From Nioella sediminis (GTDB lineage: Bacteria > Pseudomonadota > Alphaproteobacteria > Rhodobacterales > Rhodobacteraceae), in assembly GCF_001879695.1 (NCBI RefSeq), contig NZ_MNBL01000111.1, positions 1 through 45,361 on the forward strand: a stretch of 45,361 nt of DNA, read 5' to 3'. Position 1 is the first letter of the stretch; every line of letters begins with the position of its first letter. Shown piece after piece: positions 9,607-17,313 of this stretch. The notes under the pieces are model-generated. The model did not search any database. It was not told where the DNA came from and saw nothing but the letters and a program-made list of their open reading frames with translations. Both the position numbers and the translations under genes were made by a program.

Positions 9607-10371
9607 ATGACCGGCGAAAAGGCAGAGAATCGCACCGTGTTGCGGATTGCAGGCAAGGATGCGCATCACTTCTTGCACGGGTTGGTGACGAATGACGCCC
9701 GGCCCGGTGCGCTCGTCTATTCTGCGCTTCTGTCTCCTCAAGGCAAGTTTCTGGCCGATTTCTTTCTGCTCGACCGGGGAGAGGATATCCTGCTCGACGT
9801 GGCCGGTGACCTTGCGCCGGGGCTGTTCCGGCGTCTCTCGATGTACAAGCTGCGTGCCGCCGTGACGATCGATGACAGCGGTTTGCCGGTGGCCCGTGGC
9901 CTTGCCGAGGTTCCGGACGGGGCCTTTGCCGACCCACGCCACAAGGCCCTCGGCTGGCGGGCCTATGGGATGGAGGGCAGCGCGCCGCAGATCGACTGGG
10001 ACGCCATTCGCGTGGCCCATTGCATCCCCGAAACCGGCATCGAACTGATCCCCGAGGACAGTTACATTCTGGAGATGGGCTATGACCGGCTGCACGGGGT
10101 CGACCACCGCAAGGGCTGCTATGTTGGACAGGAGGTCACCGCGCGGATGAAACACAAGACCACCCTGCGCAAGGGGCTGGTCACGGTGGAGATAGATGGC
10201 AGCGTCCCCGTGGGCACCCCGATCATGGCGGGGGCCAAACCGGCGGGCACGCTCTTTACCCAATCGGGCGGGCGGGCCATTGCCTATCTGCGCTTCGACC
10301 GGGCAAAGGGCGACATGGCGGCGGGCGACGCGACCGTCCGGTGGTCAGAGCCGGGTCAGAACAACGCCTGA
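9607..10371 (+). CDS. ygfZ: folate-binding protein YgfZ (tRNA-modification/Fe-S maintenance factor)
   Basis: 254 residues of the GcvT-like fold. The diagnostic YgfZ motif KGCYVGQEV is at 169-177, with the conserved cysteine C171. Family knowledge: YgfZ/IBA57 uses folate and supports maturation of certain Fe-S enzymes including MiaB. The ATG at 9607 follows GAAAGGAA at a good distance; the reading frame stays open upstream to 9271 but that part is antisense to the glycosyltransferase. The 3' end overlaps the convergent EamA gene by 27 bases. Confidence 0.93.
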   Translation: MTGEKAENRTVLRIAGKDAHHFLHGLVTNDARPGALVYSALLSPQGKFLADFFLLDRGEDILLDVAGDLAPGLFRRLSMYKLRAAVTIDDSGLPVARGLAEVPDGAFADPRHKALGWRAYGMEGSAPQIDWDAIRVAHCIPETGIELIPEDSYILEMGYDRLHGVDHRKGCYVGQEVTARMKHKTTLRKGLVTVEIDGSVPVGTPIMAGAKPAGTLFTQSGGRAIAYLRFDRAKGDMAAGDATVRWSEPGQNNA

Positions 10372-11181
10372 GACAATCAGAACGGCGGCAATGATCTTGC
10401 CCCGGTCCATCTTGTCGCCAAACAGCAGCCAGCCAAGCAGCACCGCAAACAGGATCGACGTTTCCCTGAGCGCTGCGACCAGCGCCAGCGGGGCAACCGT
10501 CATGGCCCAGACCGCAATCGCGTAGGCGGCAAAGCTCGCCGCCGCCGCGATCAGCCCCATGATCCAGTCCCGCCTGCTGGCCCGGATCACCTCGACCCCG
10601 CGCAGTGCGATGGCAGCGGGGGTGTAGAACAGCGCCGACAGCATCATCAGCCAGCCCACATATTGCAGCGGATCACCCGCCACACGCGCGCCCAACCCGT
10701 CGGCCAGCGTATAGCCCGCCGTGGCCATGGCCGAACCTAACGCAAAGGGCAACAACCGCCGCGATTCCCCGTTTGTGAAGACCCCGCGCGCCATGAAGGC
10801 GATGCCGAGGCCAAGGACCAGAACGCCCACATAGTCCATGACGCCCATAGGGTCGGACAGGAACAGCACGCTCACCACCAACACCATCATCGGCGCGGCC
10901 CCGCGCGCCAGCGGATAGACGCGGCTGAGATCCCCCTGTTCATAGGCGAAGGCGAGGAACAGCTGATAGGCCATATGGATCAGCCCCGAGGCCAGCAGCC
11001 ACGGCCATGCCTCTGCCACCGGGAACGGTTTGGTCAGGGCGACGCCAAAGCCGATCGCCGCATGCCCCACCGACAGCAGGAACATCGAGGTCTGCTTGGA
11101 CAGCCCCGTCTTGATGATGGCGTTCCAGCCCGCATGCAGCAAGGCCGCACCCAGGACCGCCAGAAGAACCGTGAGGGACAT
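10345..11181 (-). CDS. EamA/DMT-family membrane transporter
   Basis: 278 residues, nearly all hydrophobic, with about ten membrane segments arranged as two EamA repeats: the first opens LLAVLGAALLHAGWNAIIK, the second LLPFALGSAMATAGYTLADG. Segments such as SRVYPLARGAAPMMVLVVS and ALRETSILFAVLLGWLLFGDK are typical of drug/metabolite transporters. Likely exports or imports a small metabolite or amine across the inner membrane; the substrate cannot be read from sequence. ATG start with a GAGG site. The last 27 bases overlap the 3' end of ygfZ on the other strand. Confidence 0.92.
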   Translation of the reverse strand: MSLTVLLAVLGAALLHAGWNAIIKTGLSKQTSMFLLSVGHAAIGFGVALTKPFPVAEAWPWLLASGLIHMAYQLFLAFAYEQGDLSRVYPLARGAAPMMVLVVSVLFLSDPMGVMDYVGVLVLGLGIAFMARGVFTNGESRRLLPFALGSAMATAGYTLADGLGARVAGDPLQYVGWLMMLSALFYTPAAIALRGVEVIRASRRDWIMGLIAAAASFAAYAIAVWAMTVAPLALVAALRETSILFAVLLGWLLFGDKMDRGKIIAAVLIVSGVVLTRL

Positions 11182-11254
11182 GTCGTGCTGCCTCGGCGAA
11201 TGTAACGGTTATGTGACACAAGCCGCAGGCGAATGGAAAACCCAAAAAGGCAGG

Positions 11255-11956
11255 TCAGCAGGTATTCTCGGTCTCTGCCGTGCCGGAATGCGAGTCCGGC
11301 GCGCCATACGCGTTCAGTCCCTCCACCCCCTTGGGCGTCAACGCATAAACACCCTTCTCCACCTTCTCGAACCATCCATAGTGGTCGTCCCGCATCAGGG
11401 TCGTGGCCCGGTCCACCCCGGTGGCGGCCTTCACGTCCCGCCCCCGTGACGGGCCGTTTTCTACCAGATGGGCCGCGCACCGCAGCGCGTCCTGCCGGTA
11501 GGCGGTGACCAGTCCCACCCGCGTGGCCCCGCCGCTATTCGGGTCGCCGACACGCCGCGAAAACTCTCGCAGCAGCCGCTGGCGTTTCGGTTTCGAGATG
11601 CGCGGCGCATATGGCCCCGGATCGCAATGCGCCTCGACGAAGCCATCGCGCAGCCGCACGGTCAGCAGGCCAAGCCCCAAGCGGCGGCAGAGCGTCACGT
11701 TTTCCTTCAATGCCTTCTGAAATCCGCGCCCGTTGCCGCGCGGCACCGCCAGATAGACGAGGTCCGCCAGCGCCAGCCGCGCCACCCCCTGATGGAACAG
11801 CGCTAGCGAGAAACGGGTTTTCAGCTCCACGATCACCGGGTCTTCGCCCGGACGCAAGGCCACCACATCCGCGGCACCGACCTCGGATTTCACCTCGTAG
11901 CCCTGCCCTTCCAGAAAGGCTTTCACCGGCGGATAGAGATCGGTTTCCTTCACCAT
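11255..11956 (-). CDS. DUF2161 family PD-(D/E)XK nuclease-fold protein
   Basis: 233 residues. The N-terminal half shows the PD-(D/E)XK core: E4 region, GAADVVAL with D30, and VIVELKT with E44 and K46. The C-terminal half (about 150-215, RDVKAATGVDRATTLMRDDHYGWFEKVEKGVYALTPKG) looks like a winged-helix DNA-binding part. This is the architecture of DUF2161, a predicted phosphodiesterase of unknown biological role. The intact catalytic residues suggest an active enzyme. It lies between the transporter (73-base gap) and divergent rpmB. Confidence 0.82.
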   Translation of the reverse strand: MVKETDLYPPVKAFLEGQGYEVKSEVGAADVVALRPGEDPVIVELKTRFSLALFHQGVARLALADLVYLAVPRGNGRGFQKALKENVTLCRRLGLGLLTVRLRDGFVEAHCDPGPYAPRISKPKRQRLLREFSRRVGDPNSGGATRVGLVTAYRQDALRCAAHLVENGPSRGRDVKAATGVDRATTLMRDDHYGWFEKVEKGVYALTPKGVEGLNAYGAPDSHSGTAETENTC

Positions 11957-12011
11957 GGCGGCAGGCTATGACGGGAAACAGGGAAAGTCATCCCGGGCGG
12001 GGATGAATCGC

Positions 12012-12040
12012 TTGACACTGCCCGTGCAGCGCCGTATCCA
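12012..12040 (+). promoter_or_regulatory. sigma-70 promoter of rpmB
   Basis: A perfect -35 TTGACA (12012-12017), 17-base spacer and -10 TATCCA (12035-12040), about 70 bases before the rpmB start. Spacing and -35 are consensus. Confidence 0.75.
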
Positions 12041-12109
12041 CCCGCCAGATTTGTAGGGGCGCTGACCGGCTCAGCGCCCTTGTCCGTTTCTGAGACCGAG
12101 GATAAGCAC

Positions 12110-12397
12110 ATGTCGCGCGTCTGCGAATTGACCGGAAAAGGCCCCATGTCTGGCAACAATGTCAGCCACGCCAACAACAAGACCAAGCGTCGGTTTCTTC
12201 CGAACCTGAACGACGTGACCCTCGGGTCCGAGGCGCTTGATCGCAGCTTCAAGCTGCGGATTTCGGCAGCGGCCCTGCGCTCCGTCGATCACCGTGGTGG
12301 TCTGGATGCGTTCCTGGCCAAGGCGAAAGACGAAGAGCTGTCGCCCAAAGCGCTGAAAATCAAGAAAGATATCGCGAAGGCCCAGGCAGAAGCCTGA
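12110..12397 (+). CDS. rpmB: 50S ribosomal protein L28
   Basis: 95 residues, the usual alphaproteobacterial length. It opens [32 protein letters not shown], which is diagnostic of L28, with the basic rRNA-binding stretch KTKRRF. The ATG follows a GAGGATA ribosome site; the frame is open ten codons further up from a TTG, but L28 begins with [10 protein letters not shown]. Single-gene unit with its own promoter and terminator. Confidence 0.97.
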   Translation: MSRVCELTGKGPMSGNNVSHANNKTKRRFLPNLNDVTLGSEALDRSFKLRISAAALRSVDHRGGLDAFLAKAKDEELSPKALKIKKDIAKAQAEA

Positions 12398-12425
12398 TCT
12401 TCCCCGATCCTTTCAGCACAGTTTC

Positions 12426-12463
12426 GCGGCCTCCGGCATCTGACCGGGGGCCGCGTCCTTTTT
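12426..12463 (+). terminator. Rho-independent terminator of rpmB
   Basis: 11-base stem GCGGCCTCCGG (12426-12436) / CCGGGGGCCGC (12444-12454) with a single G-T pair, 7-base loop, then a run of five or more T from 12459. Confidence 0.85.
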
Positions 12464-12503
12464 GCGCTTTGCAAGCGCCGCGACCCATGCCTATCTAGGC
12501 CAC

Positions 12504-12851
12504 ATGAACCGTCTGCTGAATCCCGCAACCGCGCTGCTGCTTGGTCTGGTACTTGCCATGACCTCGGTCAGCATGGCCGTGGCCCGTGGCGGGATGTCGA
12601 TGAATGGCGCGATGATTCTCTGCATCGACGCAGGCCAGCAGGTCGTGCCCCTTGGCCCCGATGGGCAGCCGATTGAGGTGTCTCATGCCTGCCCCGATTG
12701 CATCATCGGCGCATTGGCCCTGACGGAACCGCAACCGCTGGACGCGCCGCAATGGCACATGGCGCGGCTCTATGCGCGGCCCTTCACGCTGCTTGTTCAC
12801 GAAACCACTGTCCAGGGCGGGCAGGGGCGTGGCCCCCCATCCCTGATCTGA
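12504..12851 (+). CDS. small secreted/periplasmic DUF2946-like protein
   Basis: 115 residues. An N-terminal hydrophobic segment (about 8-27, ATALLLGLVLAMTSVSMAVA) acts as signal peptide or anchor, followed by a Met-rich GGMSMNGAM. Then come a single cysteine in ILCID and a HACPDC pair in a stretch that resembles DUF2946, a family repeatedly linked to copper uptake or export genes. The PCu(A)C gene starts 41 bases downstream on the same strand, supporting a copper role. ATG 12504 gives the natural signal peptide; an upstream in-frame start would fall in the rpmB terminator. Family call is by pattern, not certain. Confidence 0.65.
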   Translation: MNRLLNPATALLLGLVLAMTSVSMAVARGGMSMNGAMILCIDAGQQVVPLGPDGQPIEVSHACPDCIIGALALTEPQPLDAPQWHMARLYARPFTLLVHETTVQGGQGRGPPSLI

Positions 12852-12892
12852 TCCCGAATTTCCCTATTCCAATCAGATCAAGGAGACGACCG

Positions 12893-13402
12893 ATGTCGTT
12901 CAAATCCACCCTTCTCGCGGGCGTTGCCGCCCTGTCCTTCGCCCTTCCCGCCTTTGCCGACGGTATCATGATCCACGACCCCTATGCGCGCGCGTCGGCG
13001 ATGATGTCGCAATCGGGCGCGGCTTTCATGGAGATCATGAACCAGACCGACACCGATGATCGGCTGATTGACGCCCGGTCCGACGTGGCTGAACGGGTCG
13101 AGCTGCACACGCATCAGGAAGACGCAAATGGCGTGATGCGAATGATTCACGTAGAGGAAGGCTTCGCCATTCCCGCCGGTGGCAGCCACGCCCTGGCGCG
13201 CGGCGGTGACCACGTCATGTTCCTCGGCCTCAACCAGCCCTTCGAACATGGCGATGAGATCGAGGTGACCCTCGTCTTCGAACAGGCCGGTGAGATAACC
13301 GTGACCATCCCGATCGACCTGGAACGCAACCCAATGCGTCAGCAGATGCAGGGTCATGGCCAGATGAACCACGGCAACATGGGCAACGCGGCCTCTGACT
13401 AA
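12893..13402 (+). CDS. periplasmic copper chaperone PCu(A)C
   Basis: 169 residues. Cleavable signal peptide MSFKSTLLAGVAALSFALPAFA (1-22), then the PCu(A)C fold with IHDPYARAS and the copper-site pattern ELHTHQ...GVMRM...GGDHVMFLGL, which supplies His and Met ligands. The C-terminal tail is rich in His and Met (HGQMNHGNM), as in copper-handling variants. Known role of the family: delivers Cu(I) to the CuA/CuB centres of cytochrome c oxidase. AGGAGA ribosome site six bases before the ATG. Forms a unit with the DUF2946-like gene before it. Confidence 0.92.
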   Translation: MSFKSTLLAGVAALSFALPAFADGIMIHDPYARASAMMSQSGAAFMEIMNQTDTDDRLIDARSDVAERVELHTHQEDANGVMRMIHVEEGFAIPAGGSHALARGGDHVMFLGLNQPFEHGDEIEVTLVFEQAGEITVTIPIDLERNPMRQQMQGHGQMNHGNMGNAASD

Positions 13403-13454
13403 GCCCTTGGGATAGGGCCGCGACGGTGCTGTCCCTCCCATAGTGGCCCTTGGC

Positions 13455-13483
13455 GGCGCGCCGCAGGTTCCATCCGGCGCGCC
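13455..13483. terminator. GC-rich hairpin between convergent genes
   Basis: Perfect 9-base arms GGCGCGCCG / CGGCGCGCC with an 11-base loop, lying between the PCu(A)C gene and the facing small secreted-protein gene. There is no T-run, so termination is only suggested by position. Confidence 0.4.
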
Positions 13484-13498
13484 GTTCCAATTGAAACC

Positions 13499-13948
13499 CT
13501 ATTGCATCAGCGCAATCGCGGCAGCCTGCGCCTCGGCGTATCCGTCCAGGCTGACCGTATGGGCAGAGCCGTCTGGAAAGACTGCGCCACCCGAGATGAA
13601 CTCGGCCGATGTGTCCGGACCGGCATAGGTCAGCAATACCTCTTCAGCGCCGAAACCCTCTCCCTCCCGCATCATGCCATCACCGGGGACATGCCCGCGT
13701 CGCGTATAGGCGAAGTAGCCGAACGGATTGACGAACACGATCAGCCCATAGCGATCCTCGACGGCGCAATCGCGCGGATAGGACCAGCTGCCGGTGCCCA
13801 CAGGTGTACACAGAACGCGCCAGTCGTCATGCACCGAGATCACGCGATAGGGGGTCAGGTCATAGCTTTCCAGACCGGCCTGCGCATGGACCGCCGTGCC
13901 GTGGGTGGTGAACAGCAGACAAAGGGCGAGGATGGAGTGGCGTTGCAT
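13499..13948 (-). CDS. secreted protein of unknown function
   Basis: 149 residues from ATG 13948, which has AAAGGG six bases upstream; an earlier in-frame ATG (13966) precedes that site and is unlikely. Residues 1-22 (MQRHSILALCLLFTTHGTAVHA, ending in AQAG) form a signal peptide. The mature part has two cysteines (VLCTP, RDCAVED) that may form a disulfide, and no recognised domain. Its own promoter is visible at 13981-14009. I cannot assign a function. Confidence 0.75.
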   Translation of the reverse strand: MQRHSILALCLLFTTHGTAVHAQAGLESYDLTPYRVISVHDDWRVLCTPVGTGSWSYPRDCAVEDRYGLIVFVNPFGYFAYTRRGHVPGDGMMREGEGFGAEEVLLTYAGPDTSAEFISGGAVFPDGSAHTVSLDGYAEAQAAAIALMQ

Positions 13949-13980
13949 GGGAAACCCTTTACGCATCTAAATATGTGTTT

Positions 13981-14009
13981 TCTATACACCATGTTGAGCG
14001 CGCAATCAA
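13981..14009 (-). promoter_or_regulatory. sigma-70-like promoter for the secreted protein gene
   Basis: Read on the minus strand: -35 TTGATT (14009-14004), 17-base spacer, -10 TATAGA (13986-13981), 32 bases before the ATG at 13948. The surrounding sequence is AT-richer than neighbouring genes. Confidence 0.6.
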
Positions 14010-14037
14010 ACCGTCTCACCGGCTTTTGAACGGGCCG

Positions 14038-14727
14038 CTATGCCAGCATCTCAGCCACCCAGTCCGGCACTGTGTCGGTGGCAGGCCCCGCAATCACCCG
14101 GTCGAACAGCCCCGGCAGGCGCGATGGCTCCAGGTTGATTTCCAGCGTCTCAGCCCCGGCGGCCTGCGCCTCCTGCACGAATCCCGCGGCGGGATAGACC
14201 TCGCCCGAGGTGCCGATGGACACGAACAGGTCCGCCTGCCACAACGCGTCGGCGATCTGGTCCATGTGATAGGGGATCTCTCCGAACCAGACGATATCCG
14301 GGCGCGTGCGCGGGGCCGCGCAGGCGGGGCAGGGGGCGTCGGGGTCCATCACCCGTGGCGCGGGCCAGCGATGGTCGCAGGCCGCGCAGAGCGCCCCGGC
14401 AAGCGCCCCATGCATATGCAGCACATTGCGGCTGCCCGCGCGTTCATGCAGGTCATCGACGTTTTGGGTGACGATCAGCAGCTCCCCCGGCCACTCCCGT
14501 TCCAGCCGCGCCAACGCGGTATGCGCAGCATTGGGCGCAGCATCCAGCGCATTGGCGCGGCGGGCATTGTAGAAATCATGCACCAGCCGGGGATTGCGGG
14601 CGAATCCTTCCGGCGTGGCAACCTCGTTCAAATCGTAGCGCGTCCAAAGCCCGTCCTTGTCGCGAAACGTGCCAAGCCCGCTTTCCGCAGAAATCCCCGC
14701 GCCGGTCAGGATGACAATGCGTTCCAT
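14038..14727 (-). CDS. cobB: NAD-dependent protein deacylase (sirtuin, CobB type)
   Basis: 229 residues. NAD site GAGISAESGLGTFR (9-22), TQNVDDLH (87-94), catalytic His106 in LHMHG, and a complete zinc site C114/C117/C133/C136. Tyr53 and Arg56 in FYNARR are the pair that in CobB/SIRT5-type enzymes bind succinyl or malonyl groups, so desuccinylase as well as deacetylase activity is expected. Removes acyl groups from lysine with NAD use, giving nicotinamide and O-acyl-ADP-ribose. AAGGGGG ribosome site before the ATG. Divergent from the phosphatase gene with a 46-base gap. Confidence 0.94.
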   Translation of the reverse strand: MERIVILTGAGISAESGLGTFRDKDGLWTRYDLNEVATPEGFARNPRLVHDFYNARRANALDAAPNAAHTALARLEREWPGELLIVTQNVDDLHERAGSRNVLHMHGALAGALCAACDHRWPAPRVMDPDAPCPACAAPRTRPDIVWFGEIPYHMDQIADALWQADLFVSIGTSGEVYPAAGFVQEAQAAGAETLEINLEPSRLPGLFDRVIAGPATDTVPDWVAEMLA

Positions 14728-14773
14728 TCAGCCCCCTTCCATGGCATCAAGGCACCGCAATGAAGGAGCCCCC

Positions 14774-15211
14774 ATGACCAAGTCTATCCTCTGTGTCTGT
14801 CTGGGCAATATCTGCCGCTCCCCCACGGGCGAGGCGCTGCTGCGCGTGGCGCTGCCTGATGCACATATCGACAGTGCCGGAACCGCAGGCTGGCATGTGG
14901 GCAAGCCACCCTATGGCCCGATGCAGGCGGCGGCACGGGCGCGGGGCTATGACCTCAGCCAACAGCGCGCCCGTCAGGTCACGGCCGAGGATTTCCACCG
15001 CTTCGACCTGATCCTGGCGATGGACAGCAGCAATCTGAAGGATTTGCAGGCGATCCGCCCGGCGGATGCCACGGCAAGGCTGTCCCTGTACCTCGCCCCG
15101 CTGGATGGTGCGCCACGCGATGTGCCCGACCCATATTACACGCGGGATTTCGACGGGGTGTTGGACCTGATCGAACTGGCCGCAAGGGCCTGGGCCGAGA
15201 AGCTCGCCTGA
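14774..15211 (+). CDS. low-molecular-weight protein tyrosine phosphatase
   Basis: 145 residues. The P-loop is VCLGNICRSP, with nucleophile C9 and R15 (C-X5-R), and the general-acid motif DPYY is near residue 119. Both are diagnostic of LMW-PTP, the cytoplasmic phosphotyrosine phosphatase that in many bacteria opposes a tyrosine kinase for exopolysaccharide; no kinase is nearby. AAGGAG five bases before the ATG sets the start. It converges on the next small gene with only a 2-base gap. Confidence 0.95.
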   Translation: MTKSILCVCLGNICRSPTGEALLRVALPDAHIDSAGTAGWHVGKPPYGPMQAAARARGYDLSQQRARQVTAEDFHRFDLILAMDSSNLKDLQAIRPADATARLSLYLAPLDGAPRDVPDPYYTRDFDGVLDLIELAARAWAEKLA

Positions 15212-15213
15212 GT

Positions 15214-15516
15214 TCAGCCGCACATCTGTTCGGCAGCTTCCCCGAAGGCCCTGTACCGGTCCCAGAATGCCTCGTCCCGATGGTTGTCGGACATGCGCAA
15301 CTCTTCCGCTTCGTCCGGGTCGTCAAACAGTCGCGCGGCGCGGCGCTGTTCACCGAAATTCAGGGTCTGGCGCGCGGCGCTACCGATACAGGCGCAAAGC
15401 GACGGGTTCGCCGCCGTGCGGCCCGATGTCATACAGGCGCGTTCCACCGGGCTTGCCTCCAGAGGGGCGCCCACCACCATGAACGTGATCAGAAATGCCG
15501 AGAATGTCTTGCGCAT
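15214..15516 (-). CDS. small secreted cysteine-containing protein (Rhodobacteraceae type)
   Basis: 100 residues from ATG 15516. Signal peptide MRKTFSAFLITFMVVGAPLEA, then SPVERACMTSGR...SLCACIGSAARQTL and the tail DEAFWDRYRAFGEAAEQMCG. The four cysteines (ACM, LCAC, MCG) suggest disulfides. From memory this pattern recurs in roseobacters, sometimes under a doubtful transporter name; with no membrane domain it is not a transporter. A longer open frame upstream (to 15621) lacks sense as protein. Ends 2 bases from the stop of the phosphatase gene. Confidence 0.78.
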   Translation of the reverse strand: MRKTFSAFLITFMVVGAPLEASPVERACMTSGRTAANPSLCACIGSAARQTLNFGEQRRAARLFDDPDEAEELRMSDNHRDEAFWDRYRAFGEAAEQMCG

Positions 15517-15641
15517 CGCCCTGCCTCGCTTGCCCCGTGCAAGGGGTTGGTCCCCCCATCTGCATGTTAATCTGCCGAAAATACCCCCGCAGCGCAATCT
15601 CCCGGCGCGCAACGGGGGCAAAATGGGCGGAAAATGGCAGG

Positions 15642-16694
15642 TCAGGCGGCAGGGCGCTGCTGCATGCGGCTCAGAACGATATCGTCGGCCACCTTGTGCG
15701 GCGCCAACCCGCGCGTGGCGGCCTGAGTCAGGATCGCGTCAAGCGTCGCTTCGGCCTCGGCCAGCTTATCGGCGACGAAGCGCTCCCGGTCGCGGATCTT
15801 GAGGATCTCGGTCGCCACGTTGATGATGCCGCCCGCATTGGCCACATAGTCCGGCGCATAGAGGATACCACGCTTGTGCAGCGCTTCGCCATCGGCAGGG
15901 GTTGCCAGCTGGTTGTTGGCCCCACCCGCCACGGCCTGCACCCGCAGGGCCGGAATGGTGTCGGCATTCAGGATGCCACCAATGGCGCAGGGGGCGAGGA
16001 TATCGGCCTCCACCTGCAGGATCTTGTCGACCGGCGCGAGTGCCGCGCCGAAGACCTGCGCCGCGCGGTCGCAGCGGGCGGGGTCGATATCGGCCACGAT
16101 CAGCGACGCCCCGGCATCATGCAGCATCTCGGCCAGATACCAGCCCACATGCCCAAGGCCCTGCACCGCCACCTTGCGCCCGGTCAGGTCGCCCGATCCG
16201 AACCGGTGCCGCGCGGTACAACGGATCGCGTTGAAAATGCCGCGCGCGGTGATGGGCGAGGGGTCGCCGCTGGCAAAATCCCCATCCGGCAGACCGGCCA
16301 CGAACTCCGTCCCACGCGCGATCACGGCCATATCGGTAGGGCTCATCCCCATGTCTTCCGCCGTCCAGTAGCGCCCTTTCAGCGCCGCGATGGCCCCGGC
16401 GAACCCCGCCAGCAGCGCCTCGGATTTCAGCACAGCCGGATCGCCCATGATCACCGCCTTGCCACCGCCCAAAGGCAGACCCGCCGCGGCGTTCTTGAAG
16501 GTCATCCCGTGGCTCAGCCGCAGCGCATCGGTCAGCGCCGCCTCCTCGCTGGCATAGGGCTTCATCCGCAAGCCGCCCGCTGCCGGACCCAACTGGGTGG
16601 AGTGGATGGCGATAAAGCCCACAAGCCCGGTCGCCACGTCTGAAACGCGCAAGACCTCTTCATGGCTGGGTGTCGGCAGGGTGGTGATCTGCAT
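15642..16694 (-). CDS. leucine/valine dehydrogenase (Glu/Leu/Phe/Val dehydrogenase family)
   Basis: 350 residues, the short form typical of Leu/Val/Phe dehydrogenases. Substrate lysine K67 in GMTFKNA and catalytic K79 in LPLGGGKAV; NAD-binding GLGHVG at 179-184 followed by an acidic residue in VADID. It oxidatively deaminates a branched-chain or aromatic amino acid to the 2-oxo acid with NAD. GAGGAGG ribosome site before the ATG. Divergent from an Lrp/AsnC regulator, the usual arrangement for control by the amino acid substrate. The exact substrate is not readable. Confidence 0.92.
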   Translation of the reverse strand: MQITTLPTPSHEEVLRVSDVATGLVGFIAIHSTQLGPAAGGLRMKPYASEEAALTDALRLSHGMTFKNAAAGLPLGGGKAVIMGDPAVLKSEALLAGFAGAIAALKGRYWTAEDMGMSPTDMAVIARGTEFVAGLPDGDFASGDPSPITARGIFNAIRCTARHRFGSGDLTGRKVAVQGLGHVGWYLAEMLHDAGASLIVADIDPARCDRAAQVFGAALAPVDKILQVEADILAPCAIGGILNADTIPALRVQAVAGGANNQLATPADGEALHKRGILYAPDYVANAGGIINVATEILKIRDRERFVADKLAEAEATLDAILTQAATRGLAPHKVADDIVLSRMQQRPAA

Positions 16695-16824
16695 GGGGTG
16701 TCCTCCTCTTTGAGGGGGAGGATATCGTCAGATCAGGGGGGATTGACGCCAAATATCCGTTCCATGCGCCTGATGATTGGTGATATTCTCTGCCATCACC
16801 CTCTGATTCGAAGGATTCTCGCGG
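16695..16824. promoter_or_regulatory. divergent control region, dehydrogenase / Lrp-type regulator
   Basis: 130-base gap between divergent genes, AT-richer in its middle (about 16745-16800), where CCAAATATC and GATTGGTGATATT could be imperfect arms of an Lrp-family site. No convincing -35/-10 pair was found, so the operator is only inferred from gene arrangement. Confidence 0.35.
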
Positions 16825-17292
16825 ATGGACGACCTCGACCGCAAGATCGTCACCACCCTGCAACGCGATGGCCGCCTGCCGGTCACCGATCTGGCCGAAC
16901 GTGTGGGCCTTTCCCCCACCCCCTGCGCCCGCCGCATGGCGCGGATGGAGGCCGAGGGCATCATCACCGGCTATGCCGCCCGCGTCAGCCCGGAAAAACT
17001 GGGATACCCCATCACCGTTTTCGTCTTCGCCGAACTGGAACGCCAGAGCCGTGACGCGCTGGAAGGGTTCGAACGCGCCATCCGCCGCTTCCCCGAAGTG
17101 CTGGAATGCCATCTGATGACCGGCAGCCGCGACATCCTGCTGAAAATCGCCGCCCGCGACCTGCGCAGTTTCGACAGCTTCCTCGAACACAACCTGATGA
17201 GCGTCCCCGGCATCCGCTCCACCCGCACCAGCTTTTCGCTGCGCGCGATGGTGGATCGGGAGATCAGCGCCGGGTCTTCGCTTGGACGCTGA
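16825..17292 (+). CDS. Lrp/AsnC family transcriptional regulator
   Basis: 155 residues. N-terminal winged helix-turn-helix (about 1-60: DLDRKIVTTLQRDGRLPVTDLAERVGLSPTPCARRMARMEAEGII), then the RAM ligand-binding and oligomerisation domain (about 65-145), with CHLMTGSRDILLKIAARD as the typical effector segment. Expected to bind an amino acid and control the divergent leucine/valine dehydrogenase. ATG at 16825 has an AAGG at a suitable distance. Ends 21 bases before the stop of the facing hypothetical gene. Confidence 0.95.
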   Translation: MDDLDRKIVTTLQRDGRLPVTDLAERVGLSPTPCARRMARMEAEGIITGYAARVSPEKLGYPITVFVFAELERQSRDALEGFERAIRRFPEVLECHLMTGSRDILLKIAARDLRSFDSFLEHNLMSVPGIRSTRTSFSLRAMVDREISAGSSLGR

Positions 17293-17313
17293 CAGGGCTT
17301 GGGATAAAACCGA

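Noticed and set aside
15517-15621. 35-codon upstream extension of the small secreted protein
   Set aside because: It would bury the signal peptide behind an Arg-rich stretch; the ATG at 15516 gives a normal signal peptide.
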